Assembly: GCA_022749295.1 (NCBI GenBank)
Contig: CP062007.1
Span: forward strand, 2,666,001 to 2,730,000
Direction of reading: 5' to 3'
Length of the DNA stretch: 64,000 bases
DNA from: Flavobacteriaceae bacterium GSB9
GTDB taxonomy: Bacteria > Bacteroidota > Bacteroidia > Flavobacteriales > Flavobacteriaceae
In this document: positions 37,412-46,543 of the stretch, one piece after another
Layout of the letters: the number at the start of each line of letters is the position of its first letter
How positions within the stretch are numbered: the stretch's first letter is position 1
Program-made: the position numbers and the translations under genes
The notes under the pieces: model-generated
The model's database searches: none
The model's input: the letters and a program-made list of their open reading frames with translations, nothing else
Told to the model about the DNA's origin: nothing

Positions 37412-38530
37412 TTGAAAATGAAAAGAATAATTTTTTACTTATTAATTATAGGAACCACCACATTGGTTGGGTGCAATCCTTTAGATGATATTTATGATGA
37501 AATTGATGCGAAAGACACTCCTGTTGTAGGAGATGTTGTTTATGAATTAACAGACGAAGATTATGACGAACTGGATTTAAATTTTGGTAATTTTAATTCT
37601 GTAGACGATGCTAAAGAAATGATACCTGGGCTATTGTCAGATTTATATCCTGTTTGGGGGCAAGGTTCATCAGCTTTGGTGACTTTTAAATGGTATAATC
37701 CAGTTGAAACCTATGAGGCTGAAGTTTACGAACTATCTGATGAAGAGCATAATGCAATTACTGGTAATACCTATGGTAACTTCGATGAAAATGGTCATGT
37801 ATATGAGTATTTAAATGCTACTTACCCTGATGCTGAAGAGGGTGATTTTGTGTCATTGCGATATCGTTTTTATAACGGATCAGAAAGTACGCTAACAGAT
37901 GGTTTTGCTTACGAAGACGGTGAATGGATAAAATTTACAGGTTTTACCGAAGACCAATACGAAGCTATGGGCGAAGGGTTTCCTAACTTTTCAAGTGAAG
38001 ACGAAGCCAATCAGAAAATTCCAATTGCGCTTCTAGATGTTTACAAGTATAACCCTAAAAATGCTGGCGATATAGTGTTGTCTATGTATGAGTTGTATGT
38101 AGGAGGAGGCGTAACAGAAAGTTATACTGCAGCTTATATTTTCGATGGAGAGGTTTTTATGCCCTATGATAATGTTGCAGAAGAAACGATTCAGTTTGGA
38201 CACGACGGAACAACTTGGGTGCCAGATAATACAATAAAGTATACTTTGTCTAGTGCAGATGTAACTTTTATTTCAGATACATTTATCGATAAATACCCAG
38301 GTCCAGCAGATAACGTAGGATTCTTTGGAAGTTTTGATAGAAGATCAGGAAGTTCAAATTATTGGTCTGATGATATGTTATTGGAAGCCTTTAATGCATT
38401 ATTGGATAATATAAATCCAACTGCAGAAGAAGGTCAAAAGTATGTGCTTACATATATTATTTATAATGGCTCTACAACCAATGAGACTAAGAGTGTTATA
38501 AAAGAGGGTGGCGTTTGGATATACCAGTAA
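37412..38530 (+). CDS. Receptor-associated lipoprotein with a repeated domain
   Basis: A 372-residue lipoprotein (lipobox LVGC, Cys21). After a short linker it shows about four copies of one module, near residues 44-98, 106-175, 176-256 and 277-372. Each begins with a YxLTDEDY-like phrase, then an acidic helical part ending in a xxIPxLLxxxYP-like phrase, then beta strands like VxYxxYNG and a closing GxWIxY. I do not recognise a named family. It is strongly acidic. The 5-base spacing to the receptor implies one transcript and suggests a surface substrate-capture role. Confidence 0.75.
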   Translation: MKMKRIIFYLLIIGTTTLVGCNPLDDIYDEIDAKDTPVVGDVVYELTDEDYDELDLNFGNFNSVDDAKEMIPGLLSDLYPVWGQGSSALVTFKWYNPVETYEAEVYELSDEEHNAITGNTYGNFDENGHVYEYLNATYPDAEEGDFVSLRYRFYNGSESTLTDGFAYEDGEWIKFTGFTEDQYEAMGEGFPNFSSEDEANQKIPIALLDVYKYNPKNAGDIVLSMYELYVGGGVTESYTAAYIFDGEVFMPYDNVAEETIQFGHDGTTWVPDNTIKYTLSSADVTFISDTFIDKYPGPADNVGFFGSFDRRSGSSNYWSDDMLLEAFNALLDNINPTAEEGQKYVLTYIIYNGSTTNETKSVIKEGGVWIYQ

Positions 38531-38553
38531 GCAAAGACCCTTAAATAGAACAT

Positions 38554-38589
38554 AACCTCTTGCCTTGTTTATGGGTAAGGGGTTTTTTT
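38554..38589 (+). terminator. Terminator after the repeat lipoprotein
   Basis: An 11-base stem (38554-38564 with 38572-38584) followed by seven T residues. It ends the receptor/lipoprotein transcript before the endonuclease gene. Confidence 0.75.
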
Positions 38590-38602
38590 AACAAGAATTT
38601 TT

Positions 38603-39952
38603 ATGAAGAAACTATCAATATATATTTTACTAACAATTTTCATGGCCTGCAGTAGTTCTAGCAATGATGATACGCCAACTCCCGAACCAGAGCCCAATCA
38701 ACTTCCCGTTGCTGTTGACGATACAGCAACAACAATAGAAGATGAGGAGGTCGACATTCAAGGTTTGCTTGACAACGATACGGTAGTAGACAATGCAAGA
38801 ATAACATCGTTTGATGCAACAACTGTTCAAGGTGGAACCGTTGAAGACAACCGAGATGGCTCCTATGCTTACACGCCGCCAGCAGGTTTTGTTGGCAAAG
38901 ATTCCTTTATATACACCCTTTGCGATCGTGATGACGAGCCCGATTGCTCAACGGCAACGGTAACCATTACAGTAACCGATGAAGGAAATCCTACTGCTGA
39001 AAACGATGCCATTATGGCTCTTTTCAATAGTACTAAAACAATAACAAATCTTCTTGAAAATGATGTTCTTATCGACGATCCAGAAATAGCTTCCGTTGAT
39101 AGCTCGTTATCCTTAGGAACAGTAATATTAAATTTTGATGGCTCTATAAGCTATACGCCTCAAACGGATTTTTTGGGTGAAGATACATTCACCTATACGA
39201 TTTGTGATGACGATACACCAGAACCGTCTTGCTCCACGGCAACGGTTACGGTAACAGTTATTCGAGCAGCTAGTTTTAACATTCCCGTTGAACTACAAGG
39301 TTACTATGAAGGGGTGATTTTTTCAGAAGATAGTGATTTAACTTTTGAAGAAGTAGAAAATCTTACTGTAACCAAACACACTACAATATTGTCGTATGGT
39401 CAAAGGCACAACTATTTGTACAACGCCGATGCCGATTTAAGCAATAGTGATAACGTAATTTTAATGTACTCTGGTGAAAGCCGATACTGGAAAGAGTACA
39501 CCTCTGGAACAAACTCATATTCGCCACAAACTTTTAACACAGAGCATATTTATCCGCAGTCGTTATTAACTGCTGAAAATGCCGTAACCGATTTGCACCA
39601 CTTGCGAGCTTGCGATGCCTCTGTTAATAGCGATAGGCTTAATTATCCCTTTGCCGACGGAAGTGGGGCGTATCAATTAATTGGAGAAACCTGGTACCCG
39701 GGAGACGAGTGGAAAGGGGATGTGGCAAGAATGGTTTTATACTTAAACATTCGCTATGGGGAAACTTTCACAAAAGTAGGTAGTCTAGATTTATTTTTAA
39801 AGTGGAACATCGAAGATCCTGTTTCTCCATTCGAAGCGCAACGAAATAATGTTATTTATGCTGCACAGGGCAATAGAAATCCTTTTATTGATAATCCGTA
39901 CATAGCCACTCTAATTTGGGGAGGTGATGATGCCGAAAATAAGTGGAATTAA
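38603..39952 (+). CDS. Surface endonuclease I lipoprotein with two Ig/cadherin-like repeats
   Basis: A 449-residue lipoprotein (lipobox FMAC, Cys16). Two Ig/cadherin-like repeats (about 35-130 and 132-220) each end in a STATVTITV-type strand and carry paired Cys. A C-terminal endonuclease I domain (about 225-445) follows. The catalytic core NTEHIYPQSLL, then LHHLRACDASVNSDRLNYPF, fits the beta-beta-alpha-metal fold of periplasmic or secreted DNase I-like enzymes such as EndA and Vvn. It should cut DNA (and perhaps RNA) outside the cell. The signal and lipobox place it in the envelope, probably on the surface. Confidence 0.88.
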   Translation: MKKLSIYILLTIFMACSSSSNDDTPTPEPEPNQLPVAVDDTATTIEDEEVDIQGLLDNDTVVDNARITSFDATTVQGGTVEDNRDGSYAYTPPAGFVGKDSFIYTLCDRDDEPDCSTATVTITVTDEGNPTAENDAIMALFNSTKTITNLLENDVLIDDPEIASVDSSLSLGTVILNFDGSISYTPQTDFLGEDTFTYTICDDDTPEPSCSTATVTVTVIRAASFNIPVELQGYYEGVIFSEDSDLTFEEVENLTVTKHTTILSYGQRHNYLYNADADLSNSDNVILMYSGESRYWKEYTSGTNSYSPQTFNTEHIYPQSLLTAENAVTDLHHLRACDASVNSDRLNYPFADGSGAYQLIGETWYPGDEWKGDVARMVLYLNIRYGETFTKVGSLDLFLKWNIEDPVSPFEAQRNNVIYAAQGNRNPFIDNPYIATLIWGGDDAENKWN

Positions 39953-39979
39953 CAGTGGTTTAGTGGAATGAAAAGATTT

Positions 39980-40010
39980 AAAAACCGTTTCAAAGTGAAG
40001 CGGTTTTTTT
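39980..40010 (+). terminator. Terminator after the endonuclease I gene
   Basis: Arms 39980-39991 and 39997-40008 (one G-U pair) form a hairpin around a short loop, followed by a T run. Confidence 0.75.
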
Positions 40011-40024
40011 ATGTTTTAAATTGC

Positions 40025-40032
40025 TACATTTG
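40025..40032 (+). promoter_or_regulatory. -7 box candidate for the 40058 gene
   Basis: TACATTTG matches TAnnTTTG and ends 25 bases before the ATG at 40058. Confidence 0.5.
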
Positions 40033-40057
40033 TAACAACAAATAAAATTAAAAATTC

Positions 40058-40498
40058 ATGTACGACGTTGTAAAATCACTGCATTCTTATTGGGCATATT
40101 TAGTATTATTGGTTTTGGTAATTGCCACCTTCAATGCCATAATTAAAACTTTTGGAGATAAAGAATACGAAGCCAACGATTTTAGAAAATCATTATTTAC
40201 ACTAATTGTTTCCCATATTCAATTGCTTATTGGTTTGGTGCTTTATTTTGTGTCACCAAGATTGCAACTTTTTAGCGAATTGGGCATGGGTGAAGTTATG
40301 AAAGATGCAACAAATAGGCTCTATTTAGTTGAACACCCCCTCATAAATATTATAGCCGTTGCATTAATAACCATAGGCTATTCCAAACATAAAAAGAAAC
40401 TGACTTCAAAGGTTAAATTAAAAACTATTGCCATATTTTACAGCATCGCACTGGTTCTTTTTTTGTCAAGAATTCCTTGGAATACATGGTTTGCATAA
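40058..40498 (+). CDS. Four-helix membrane protein, cytochrome b-like
   Basis: A 146-residue integral membrane protein with four helices (about 10-28, 46-66, 91-108 and 123-140). His residues sit at helix ends in SLHSYWAY, SHIQLLIGLVLYF and VEHPLINI. The spacing resembles small di-His membrane cytochromes, and homologues in Bacteroidota are sometimes labelled cytochrome B, but haem binding is not demonstrated. It lies between nuclease genes without an evident link to them. Confidence 0.65.
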   Translation: MYDVVKSLHSYWAYLVLLVLVIATFNAIIKTFGDKEYEANDFRKSLFTLIVSHIQLLIGLVLYFVSPRLQLFSELGMGEVMKDATNRLYLVEHPLINIIAVALITIGYSKHKKKLTSKVKLKTIAIFYSIALVLFLSRIPWNTWFA

Positions 40499-40567
40499 AA
40501 CACAATTTGAAACAATTATAAACCAACAGGGCTATTAAGTTATTTAGAATTTAATAGGTCTTTTGTT

Positions 40568-41623
40568 TTAATCTTCAGAAGCCGTTCTAATCAAATAGAT
40601 ATATACCGGAAAATGGTCACTAAAACCGTTGCTAAAACCGCTATTGCTCCAACTTCGGTGCGGATAGCCTTTGTAAGTACCGCTATCTTGAATTAAGTAA
40701 TTTTTATTGAATATGCTGGCTTTATATAATCTAAATGATGTAAAGTCTTTTTCCAGAAATGGTTTGGTAACCATAATTTGGTCAAACAAGCTCCAATTGT
40801 CGCGATAGGCTGTTGTGCCTAAACCATCGTTGTAAAAGTCCATATAGGGGTTGTAAATACCCTTTAAGGGAACTTTTTCTTGTTTGTTTTTCGCTTTTAA
40901 AATTTTTTTTACGCTTTTATTGTTTGGGTTGTCGTTTAGATCACCCATGGTTATAATTTTGGCATAGGGGTCTATAACGTGTAACGAGTCTATTAAATAT
41001 TTGTTCAATTTTGCAGCAGCTATACGTTTAGGTTCGCTTCGGGCTTCACCACCACGTCTGGATGGCCAATGGTTTACAATAACGTGTATCAGATCGTTTT
41101 CAAGTTTACCACTTACTAACAGTTGGTCTCTGGTGTAAATCCGTTTTTGATTTTGGTCGTCAAAAATTTTTAATTCATGTCTACTTGAGCTTATTGGAGT
41201 AAAGGCCTTTTTTTGATACAACAATGCCACATCAATACCCCGCACATCAGGCGCATCAAAATGAATAATGCCATAATCTTTATCGATTAATAGAGAATCG
41301 TTTACTAAATCTTCTAAAACGGTTTTGTTTTCAACTTCACAAACTCCAATTATACTGGGCGAATTATTGGAAACATCTTTGCCTATGTCAGAAATCACCT
41401 TGGCCATGTTTCGTATTTTTTGCTCGTAAGCATTTTGTTTATTGGTTTTTAGCTCCATTATGGGGCTATACTCGTCAAACTTTTTGGGGTCGTTAATGGT
41501 GTCGAACAAATTTTCAAGATTATAAAAAGCAACCGTGTGAATTTTATAGGTCTTTTTTTGGGCTTCAACATGAAAACTCAAACTGAATATGGCAATGAAG
41601 AGATAGATTTTAAATACACTCAT
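40568..41623 (-). CDS. Secreted endonuclease/exonuclease/phosphatase (EEP) family protein
   Basis: A 351-residue enzyme of the DNase I/synaptojanin fold. The ATG at 41623 gives a signal peptide ending near HVEAQ; a longer frame from 41665 would spoil it. Motifs seen are FYNLENLFD, CEVENKTVL (metal Glu), VRGIDVALLY, VNHWPSRRGG (catalytic His), GDLNDNP (catalytic Asp and Asn) and SDHFPVYI (final Asp-His). It probably cuts nucleic acids or another phosphodiester in the envelope. It is divergent from the second TonB receptor gene, with a shared upstream region of about 100 bases. Confidence 0.87.
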   Translation of the reverse strand: MSVFKIYLFIAIFSLSFHVEAQKKTYKIHTVAFYNLENLFDTINDPKKFDEYSPIMELKTNKQNAYEQKIRNMAKVISDIGKDVSNNSPSIIGVCEVENKTVLEDLVNDSLLIDKDYGIIHFDAPDVRGIDVALLYQKKAFTPISSSRHELKIFDDQNQKRIYTRDQLLVSGKLENDLIHVIVNHWPSRRGGEARSEPKRIAAAKLNKYLIDSLHVIDPYAKIITMGDLNDNPNNKSVKKILKAKNKQEKVPLKGIYNPYMDFYNDGLGTTAYRDNWSLFDQIMVTKPFLEKDFTSFRLYKASIFNKNYLIQDSGTYKGYPHRSWSNSGFSNGFSDHFPVYIYLIRTASED

Positions 41624-41662
41624 AATGGTAGCGGTATACTTTTTTAAACACAAAACCCAAGC

Positions 41663-41740
41663 CAAATTTATATATTTATTATAAATGTCGTAAATTTCTA
41701 CTGTAAATGTAAATTTATTTTTCTTTTTGTGTCGTAAATT
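41663..41740. promoter_or_regulatory. Shared control region of the EEP gene and second TonB receptor
   Basis: On the minus strand TAAATTTG (41670-41663) is a -7 box candidate 39 bases before the EEP start. The 11-base sequence TGTCGTAAATT occurs twice in direct orientation (41686-41696 and 41730-41740), exactly 44 bases or about four helical turns apart. The second copy overlaps the first codons of the receptor gene. A regulator site is possible. Confidence 0.35.
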
Positions 41741-44546
41741 ATATATAAAAAAAGCGTTGCTCTTATTTCTGTTCAGCCTATTTTCGCTAGCTGTCTATGC
41801 TCAGCAAAGCCACATTAAAGGTAGTGTGGTTGATGCGTATTCAAACACTCCTATTGAAGATGTTACCGTAACCATAGAAGAAACCAAACAATTCGTTTTA
41901 ACTAATATTTCAGGTGAATTTGAATTTAAAGAAAATGTACCATTGGGCGAGCAGATTTTAAAAATTTCCAAAACAGGATATTTAACCAATCGCTATCCTA
42001 TTGTGGTGAATGCAGGCCAAACAGTTAATATTTCGGATATGGTTTTAGAGCGAAACACGGCCCATGCAGCCGATTTGTTTACCATTACTTTGTCGGACGA
42101 TGAACTTAATGACGATACGAGTGCAGCCGATAATATTTCCGGTCTTTTGGCCTCATCGCTCGATGTGTTCCAGCGCACGGCAGCTTTCGAGTTTAGTTCG
42201 TCTTTTTTTAGGCTTCGTGGTCTAGACTCTAAAAACGGTACGATTTTAATCAACGGTATTGAAATGAACAAAACTTATAATGGTAGGCCACAATGGAGCA
42301 ATTGGGGCGGTATAAACGATGTGTTGAGAAATCAGGAGTTATCGTTAGGTTTAACACCGTCAAACTATACCTTTGGTGGTATTCTTGGTACTACAAATAT
42401 TAACGTAAGTGCATCGCAGGCGCGACCGGGCGGGCGTATTACCTATTCGTCTTCCAACAGAAGTTATGCCAATAGGCTTATGGCAACCTACGCTTCTGGT
42501 ATGTTAAAAAACAATTGGGCATTTATGGTATCGCTGGGCAAGCGTTGGGGCAACGAAGGTTTTCAGGATGCCACGGTGTACAACGCGAATTCGTTTTTTG
42601 CTTCCGCAGAAAAGAAAATTAACGACAAGCACAGTTTAAATGTAACGACTATTTATACACCCAATCGGCGTGGAAAATCGTCACCCAATACCCAAGAAGT
42701 TTTCGATTTAAAAGGGATTGAGTATAACGAATATTGGGGCTGGCAAAATGGTGAAAAGCGAAACTCAAGAGTAAAGGAGATCAATGAGCCTATAATGATG
42801 CTGAACCATTATTGGATATTGAATAAGGGGACGGAACTAAATACCAACGTAGCTTATCAATTTGGAAAACTTGGCAACAGCCGATTGGACTATAACGGCA
42901 CCGATTTGGTAGATGGGTTTCCACAAGGTGGGGGCGCTAACCCAAGTCCAACTTATTACCAAAAACTGCCTAGTTATTCAGAACGTGAGTTTCCAAACAA
43001 CTTACAATATGCTTACAAGGCACTAAAAGCATTTCAAAATAATGGGCAAATAGATTGGACTAGTATATATCAAGCCAACATAAGTAATGCCGAACGTGGT
43101 GGTAATGCGATATATGCTCTTTATGAAGACCGTGTGGACGATAACCATTTAACAGTCAATGCTATTTTAACAAAAAAAATCAACAATCGTATGATTTTAA
43201 ATGCAGGTGTGAATTACAAAAACCTAAAATCTGAGAATTTTGCTGAGGTAATCGATTTGTTAGGGGCTTCAACTTATCTAGATATTGATGGGTTTGCCAC
43301 AAAAATTGATGAGGCCCAAAATGATTTGCGCAACCCAAACCGATTGGTTTCCGAAGGCGACAAATTTAAATACCGCTACAACATTTTTGCTAACGACATC
43401 GGTGCTTTTGCTCAGGCGCAATTCACCTATAAAAAAATTGATTTTTATACGGCATTACGTTTTAAAAATACACAGTACCAGCGCGAGGGACTTTATCAAA
43501 ATGGCGGTTTTCCCGACAATTCTTTTGGCAAAGGCGAAAAGTTAAGTTTTACTGGCTTTGGTGGAAAAATGGGGTTGACCTACAAATTGTCGGGCAAGCA
43601 TGTTTTTAATTTTAATACGGGGTTTTTGTTGCGGCCACCAACTATTCAAAATACGTTTTCAAATTCTCGTGAAAATCACAATGTCGTTCCCAATATTTCA
43701 GAAGAAAAAATAATTGGTGGCGATCTGAGTTATATTTTTCGGTCGCCCATAGTAAAAGCTAAACTCACGGGCTATTACACAAAAATTAGTGATGCCAGCG
43801 AAATATCATTTTATTTTGCCGATGGCATTGGTGGTGATAATGCAGTGTTTGTTCAGGAAATTCTACAAGGTATCGATAAAAAACATTTTGGCACCGAGTT
43901 GGGTGTTGAAGCCCAAGTGAATCCAACCATTAAGTTGAAAGGGGTAGCAGCCGTTGGGCAATTTAGTTATGGTAATAATCCCAATTTATACTTGTCCACA
44001 GAACCAGATGACGAATCGGTAGCGGCTGGTTTTGTTGATGGTTTTAAGGATTTTGGTAAATCAAACCTGAAAAATTACCGACTTGCTTCAGGGCCTCAAA
44101 ATGCATATTCGGTGGGCTTTGAATACCGTGATCCCGATTATTGGTGGTTTGGCGCTACCGCCAATTTTTTTAGTAATACCTATGTTGATGTGAGCCCATT
44201 AACGCGCTCTTCAAATTTCAATACTGATTTTGATGGCAATGTGTTTAACGATTACGACGAAGATTTAGCAAAAAAACTACTTAAGCAAGAGCGTTTTGAT
44301 GACTACATGGTGGTGAATCTCGTGGGCGGAAAGTCGTGGAAAATCGGAAAATATTACGTGGGGTTGTTCGCTAGTATCAACAATCTTTTAGATGCCGTTT
44401 ATAAAACTGGAGGTTTCGAGCAGGGTAGAAATGCGAATTACCGGGAATTACGTGACGATAAAGCTTTGGCCACGCCCGTTTTCGGACCAAAATATTGGTA
44501 TGGACGAGGTACGACCTATTTTTTGAATTTGAACTTTAGGTTTTAG
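41727..44546 (+). CDS. TonB-dependent receptor (second copy)
   Basis: A 939-residue outer-membrane receptor with a signal peptide ending VYAQQ, a carboxypeptidase-like domain (about 25-110), a plug domain and a barrel. The start is a TTG at 41727; no ATG fits, and this start gives the basic N-terminus a signal peptide needs. The plug phrase WSNWGGIND and barrel phrases LNHYW and IDLLGAS parallel the first receptor (WSNWAGLGD, LNHYW, TDLLGAQ), so the two are paralogues. A DUF5689 lipoprotein follows. The substrate is unknown; nuclease genes flank it on both sides. Confidence 0.88.
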   Translation: MCRKLYIKKALLLFLFSLFSLAVYAQQSHIKGSVVDAYSNTPIEDVTVTIEETKQFVLTNISGEFEFKENVPLGEQILKISKTGYLTNRYPIVVNAGQTVNISDMVLERNTAHAADLFTITLSDDELNDDTSAADNISGLLASSLDVFQRTAAFEFSSSFFRLRGLDSKNGTILINGIEMNKTYNGRPQWSNWGGINDVLRNQELSLGLTPSNYTFGGILGTTNINVSASQARPGGRITYSSSNRSYANRLMATYASGMLKNNWAFMVSLGKRWGNEGFQDATVYNANSFFASAEKKINDKHSLNVTTIYTPNRRGKSSPNTQEVFDLKGIEYNEYWGWQNGEKRNSRVKEINEPIMMLNHYWILNKGTELNTNVAYQFGKLGNSRLDYNGTDLVDGFPQGGGANPSPTYYQKLPSYSEREFPNNLQYAYKALKAFQNNGQIDWTSIYQANISNAERGGNAIYALYEDRVDDNHLTVNAILTKKINNRMILNAGVNYKNLKSENFAEVIDLLGASTYLDIDGFATKIDEAQNDLRNPNRLVSEGDKFKYRYNIFANDIGAFAQAQFTYKKIDFYTALRFKNTQYQREGLYQNGGFPDNSFGKGEKLSFTGFGGKMGLTYKLSGKHVFNFNTGFLLRPPTIQNTFSNSRENHNVVPNISEEKIIGGDLSYIFRSPIVKAKLTGYYTKISDASEISFYFADGIGGDNAVFVQEILQGIDKKHFGTELGVEAQVNPTIKLKGVAAVGQFSYGNNPNLYLSTEPDDESVAAGFVDGFKDFGKSNLKNYRLASGPQNAYSVGFEYRDPDYWWFGATANFFSNTYVDVSPLTRSSNFNTDFDGNVFNDYDEDLAKKLLKQERFDDYMVVNLVGGKSWKIGKYYVGLFASINNLLDAVYKTGGFEQGRNANYRELRDDKALATPVFGPKYWYGRGTTYFLNLNFRF

Positions 44547-44604
44547 CCGATAATTGGCATTTGAAAAAAGAACTCCGAACTCTAAAAAGAATAAAAATTA
44601 AACG

Positions 44605-46041
44605 ATGAAAAAAGTAAAATCATTTTTAACAATTTTCGCACTACTGTTTCTTTTGTCATCTTGTGTTAATGACGATGATTTCAGCACGCCCGACATTTCA
44701 ATCACCGAACCTGAAGTACCCCTAGAACAAATCACCACGTTTAAGGCTATAAAAAGTGTGTACGAGCAAGCCGTAAATAATGGCAACAGTACAGCCATGA
44801 TTGATGATGAAACCGATTTATATATTGAAGGCTTTGTGGTGTCCTCCGACAGGTCAGGTAACTTTTTTGAGGAACTCATCATTCAAAATAAAACGGACGA
44901 TAGCAACCCCGATAACGACCCGAGGTTGGGTTTTAGAATTGATATTAATGTAGGTAGTCTTTCGGATACCTATCAATTCGGACAAAAAATATATATAAAC
45001 ATGCGTGGTTTAACCGTTGGTAAGGAAAATGGTGTGCTCACCATTGGTAAAGGCGACGGTGCCTCTGTAAAACAAATTCAGGCGGCCGAGTACAAAGAAA
45101 TCATTTTAAGAAGTAACGAAATCGCTGAAATAATCCCAAAAACAGTAGAGTTGGAATCGTTGACTGCGTGGGATGAAAACACCCTTATAAAACTGGAAAA
45201 CATGCAGCTAAACCGTTTTGAAATGGGGGCTACTTTTGCCAGCGAATCGTTTGATGAATTTGATGGCTTTCGTTTGTTGGAAAGCTGCGATTCGGGCATT
45301 CCCATTATGATGCAGACCAGTACGTTTGCCGATTTTAAATCGTTGATTGTGCCTCAAGGAAAAGGTAGTGTAATTGGGATTTACAGTCGCGATTTTGGTG
45401 ACGATTTTAATGTGTTGATTTTGAATAGTTCGGCCGATATCACTTTTGAAGATACACAACGATGTGACCCGATGGAGTTAAGTTGCGGTATGGCTTCAGC
45501 CTTAGGTACAGGAAATTTATTGTATGAAGATTTTGAACCCCAAAGAAACAACAGACCCATTGAAATTGAAGGCTGGGCGAACTATATTGAGGCGGGCACC
45601 GAGGCTTGGGAAGGCTATTCCTCAAGCTCGTCTAATGCGTCTTTGGGGCGTTCGGCCCGGTTTAAATCGGCCAGTTCTGGCGACGTCAGTAATATTGGTT
45701 GGCTCATTACGCCTGCTATCGATTTGGATGCTCATCAAGGGGTAACGGTTCGGTTTAAAACTTCAAATAGTTTGGCCGATAGTAGTTACTTGGAGGTTCT
45801 GTATTCACAAGATTGGGATGGCGATGAGGCTACGATAACTTCAGCCACTTGGGGCGTGCTATCGGATGCCTATGTGGTGAAGGACACCGATAGTTTTGCT
45901 GAATGGTTTAACTCGGGTACGGTAGATCTATCGTGTGCGACGGGCACAATTTATATTGCCTTTAAATATACGGGCAGCGGACTCGATAATTTTGATGGCG
46001 TTTATGAGTTAGATGAAATTAGCGTGGATTATGTAGAATGA
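44605..46041 (+). CDS. DUF5689 surface lipoprotein with choice-of-anchor-like C-domain
   Basis: A 478-residue lipoprotein (lipobox LSSC, Cys20). Residues about 40-285 match DUF5689, with the repeated beta phrases LYIEGFVVSSDRSGNFFEEL and KIYINMRGLTVGKENG that suggest an OB-like fold. The C-terminal part (about 300-478: LLYEDFEP, GWLITPAIDLD) resembles a jelly-roll choice-of-anchor domain seen on secreted proteins. It follows the second TonB receptor by 58 bases, as in many Bacteroidota, and probably binds that receptor's substrate. An OB-like fold would suit a nucleic-acid ligand, which is inference. Confidence 0.83.
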   Translation: MKKVKSFLTIFALLFLLSSCVNDDDFSTPDISITEPEVPLEQITTFKAIKSVYEQAVNNGNSTAMIDDETDLYIEGFVVSSDRSGNFFEELIIQNKTDDSNPDNDPRLGFRIDINVGSLSDTYQFGQKIYINMRGLTVGKENGVLTIGKGDGASVKQIQAAEYKEIILRSNEIAEIIPKTVELESLTAWDENTLIKLENMQLNRFEMGATFASESFDEFDGFRLLESCDSGIPIMMQTSTFADFKSLIVPQGKGSVIGIYSRDFGDDFNVLILNSSADITFEDTQRCDPMELSCGMASALGTGNLLYEDFEPQRNNRPIEIEGWANYIEAGTEAWEGYSSSSSNASLGRSARFKSASSGDVSNIGWLITPAIDLDAHQGVTVRFKTSNSLADSSYLEVLYSQDWDGDEATITSATWGVLSDAYVVKDTDSFAEWFNSGTVDLSCATGTIYIAFKYTGSGLDNFDGVYELDEISVDYVE

Positions 46042-46075
46042 GTTTCTAAAAGAATATATTTGCCAAAAAAACAGA

Positions 46076-46453
46076 ATGACTACTTTCGACGCCCTTTTTT
46101 ATCATGTTTTTCAACATTATAAAACCAAGAAAAACAAAAAGGCCAACAGTATTGCTGTAATTTACATTACATTTTTACAATGCAGCTTGCTTCTGGCTTT
46201 AGGTGTTTTTTTTGCAGGTTTTTTTAGAAGTATGCATGTTAGTACAATGTCGGCCACCAAAGCATGGACACTTTTTGTATTGGTTGTGATTTTTATTCAT
46301 TTTAAAAACTGGATGAAATACGGCGGAAGAAAACGCAAAGTTTTAAATGCCAAAATGCTTAAAAACAAAAAGCTGAATTATAGTATTTGGTTGCTTTGGT
46401 TTTTGCCTATTGGTATTTTAGGCCTAGCTTTTGTATTGTTGCAAGCGGTTTGA
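46076..46453 (+). CDS. Small membrane protein of unknown function
   Basis: A 125-residue protein with three helices (about 26-48, 61-77 and 103-122) and strongly basic loops (KTKKNKK, GGRKRKVLNAK). It begins 34 bases after the DUF5689 gene and may be on the same transcript. No family is recognised. Helix-loop proteins of this size are common next to unrelated genes in flavobacteria, so a link to the receptor is uncertain. Confidence 0.65.
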   Translation: MTTFDALFYHVFQHYKTKKNKKANSIAVIYITFLQCSLLLALGVFFAGFFRSMHVSTMSATKAWTLFVLVVIFIHFKNWMKYGGRKRKVLNAKMLKNKKLNYSIWLLWFLPIGILGLAFVLLQAV

Positions 46454-46460
46454 TTTTCCT

Positions 46461-46542
46461 TGTCATTCCAAGCGCAGTGGGGAATCTGTATAGTTTTAAT
46501 TCTAAACCTTAGATTGTCACATCGTTGCTCCTAGGAATGATG
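46461..46542. repeat. Palindromic intergenic repeat, GTCATTCC type
   Basis: An 82-base imperfect inverted repeat. The left end begins TGTCATTCC and includes GGAATCT; the right end contains AGATTGTC and closes with GGAATGATG. It lies between convergent genes and resembles the short palindromic repeats scattered between flavobacterial genes. It has no coding content and may act as a transcription stop. Confidence 0.6.
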
Positions 46543-46543
46543 T

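Noticed and set aside
34803-38530. A classical SusC/SusD polysaccharide utilisation pair
   Set aside because: The lipoprotein lacks SusD features (no tetratricopeptide-like helical pattern), and no glycoside hydrolase is in the region.
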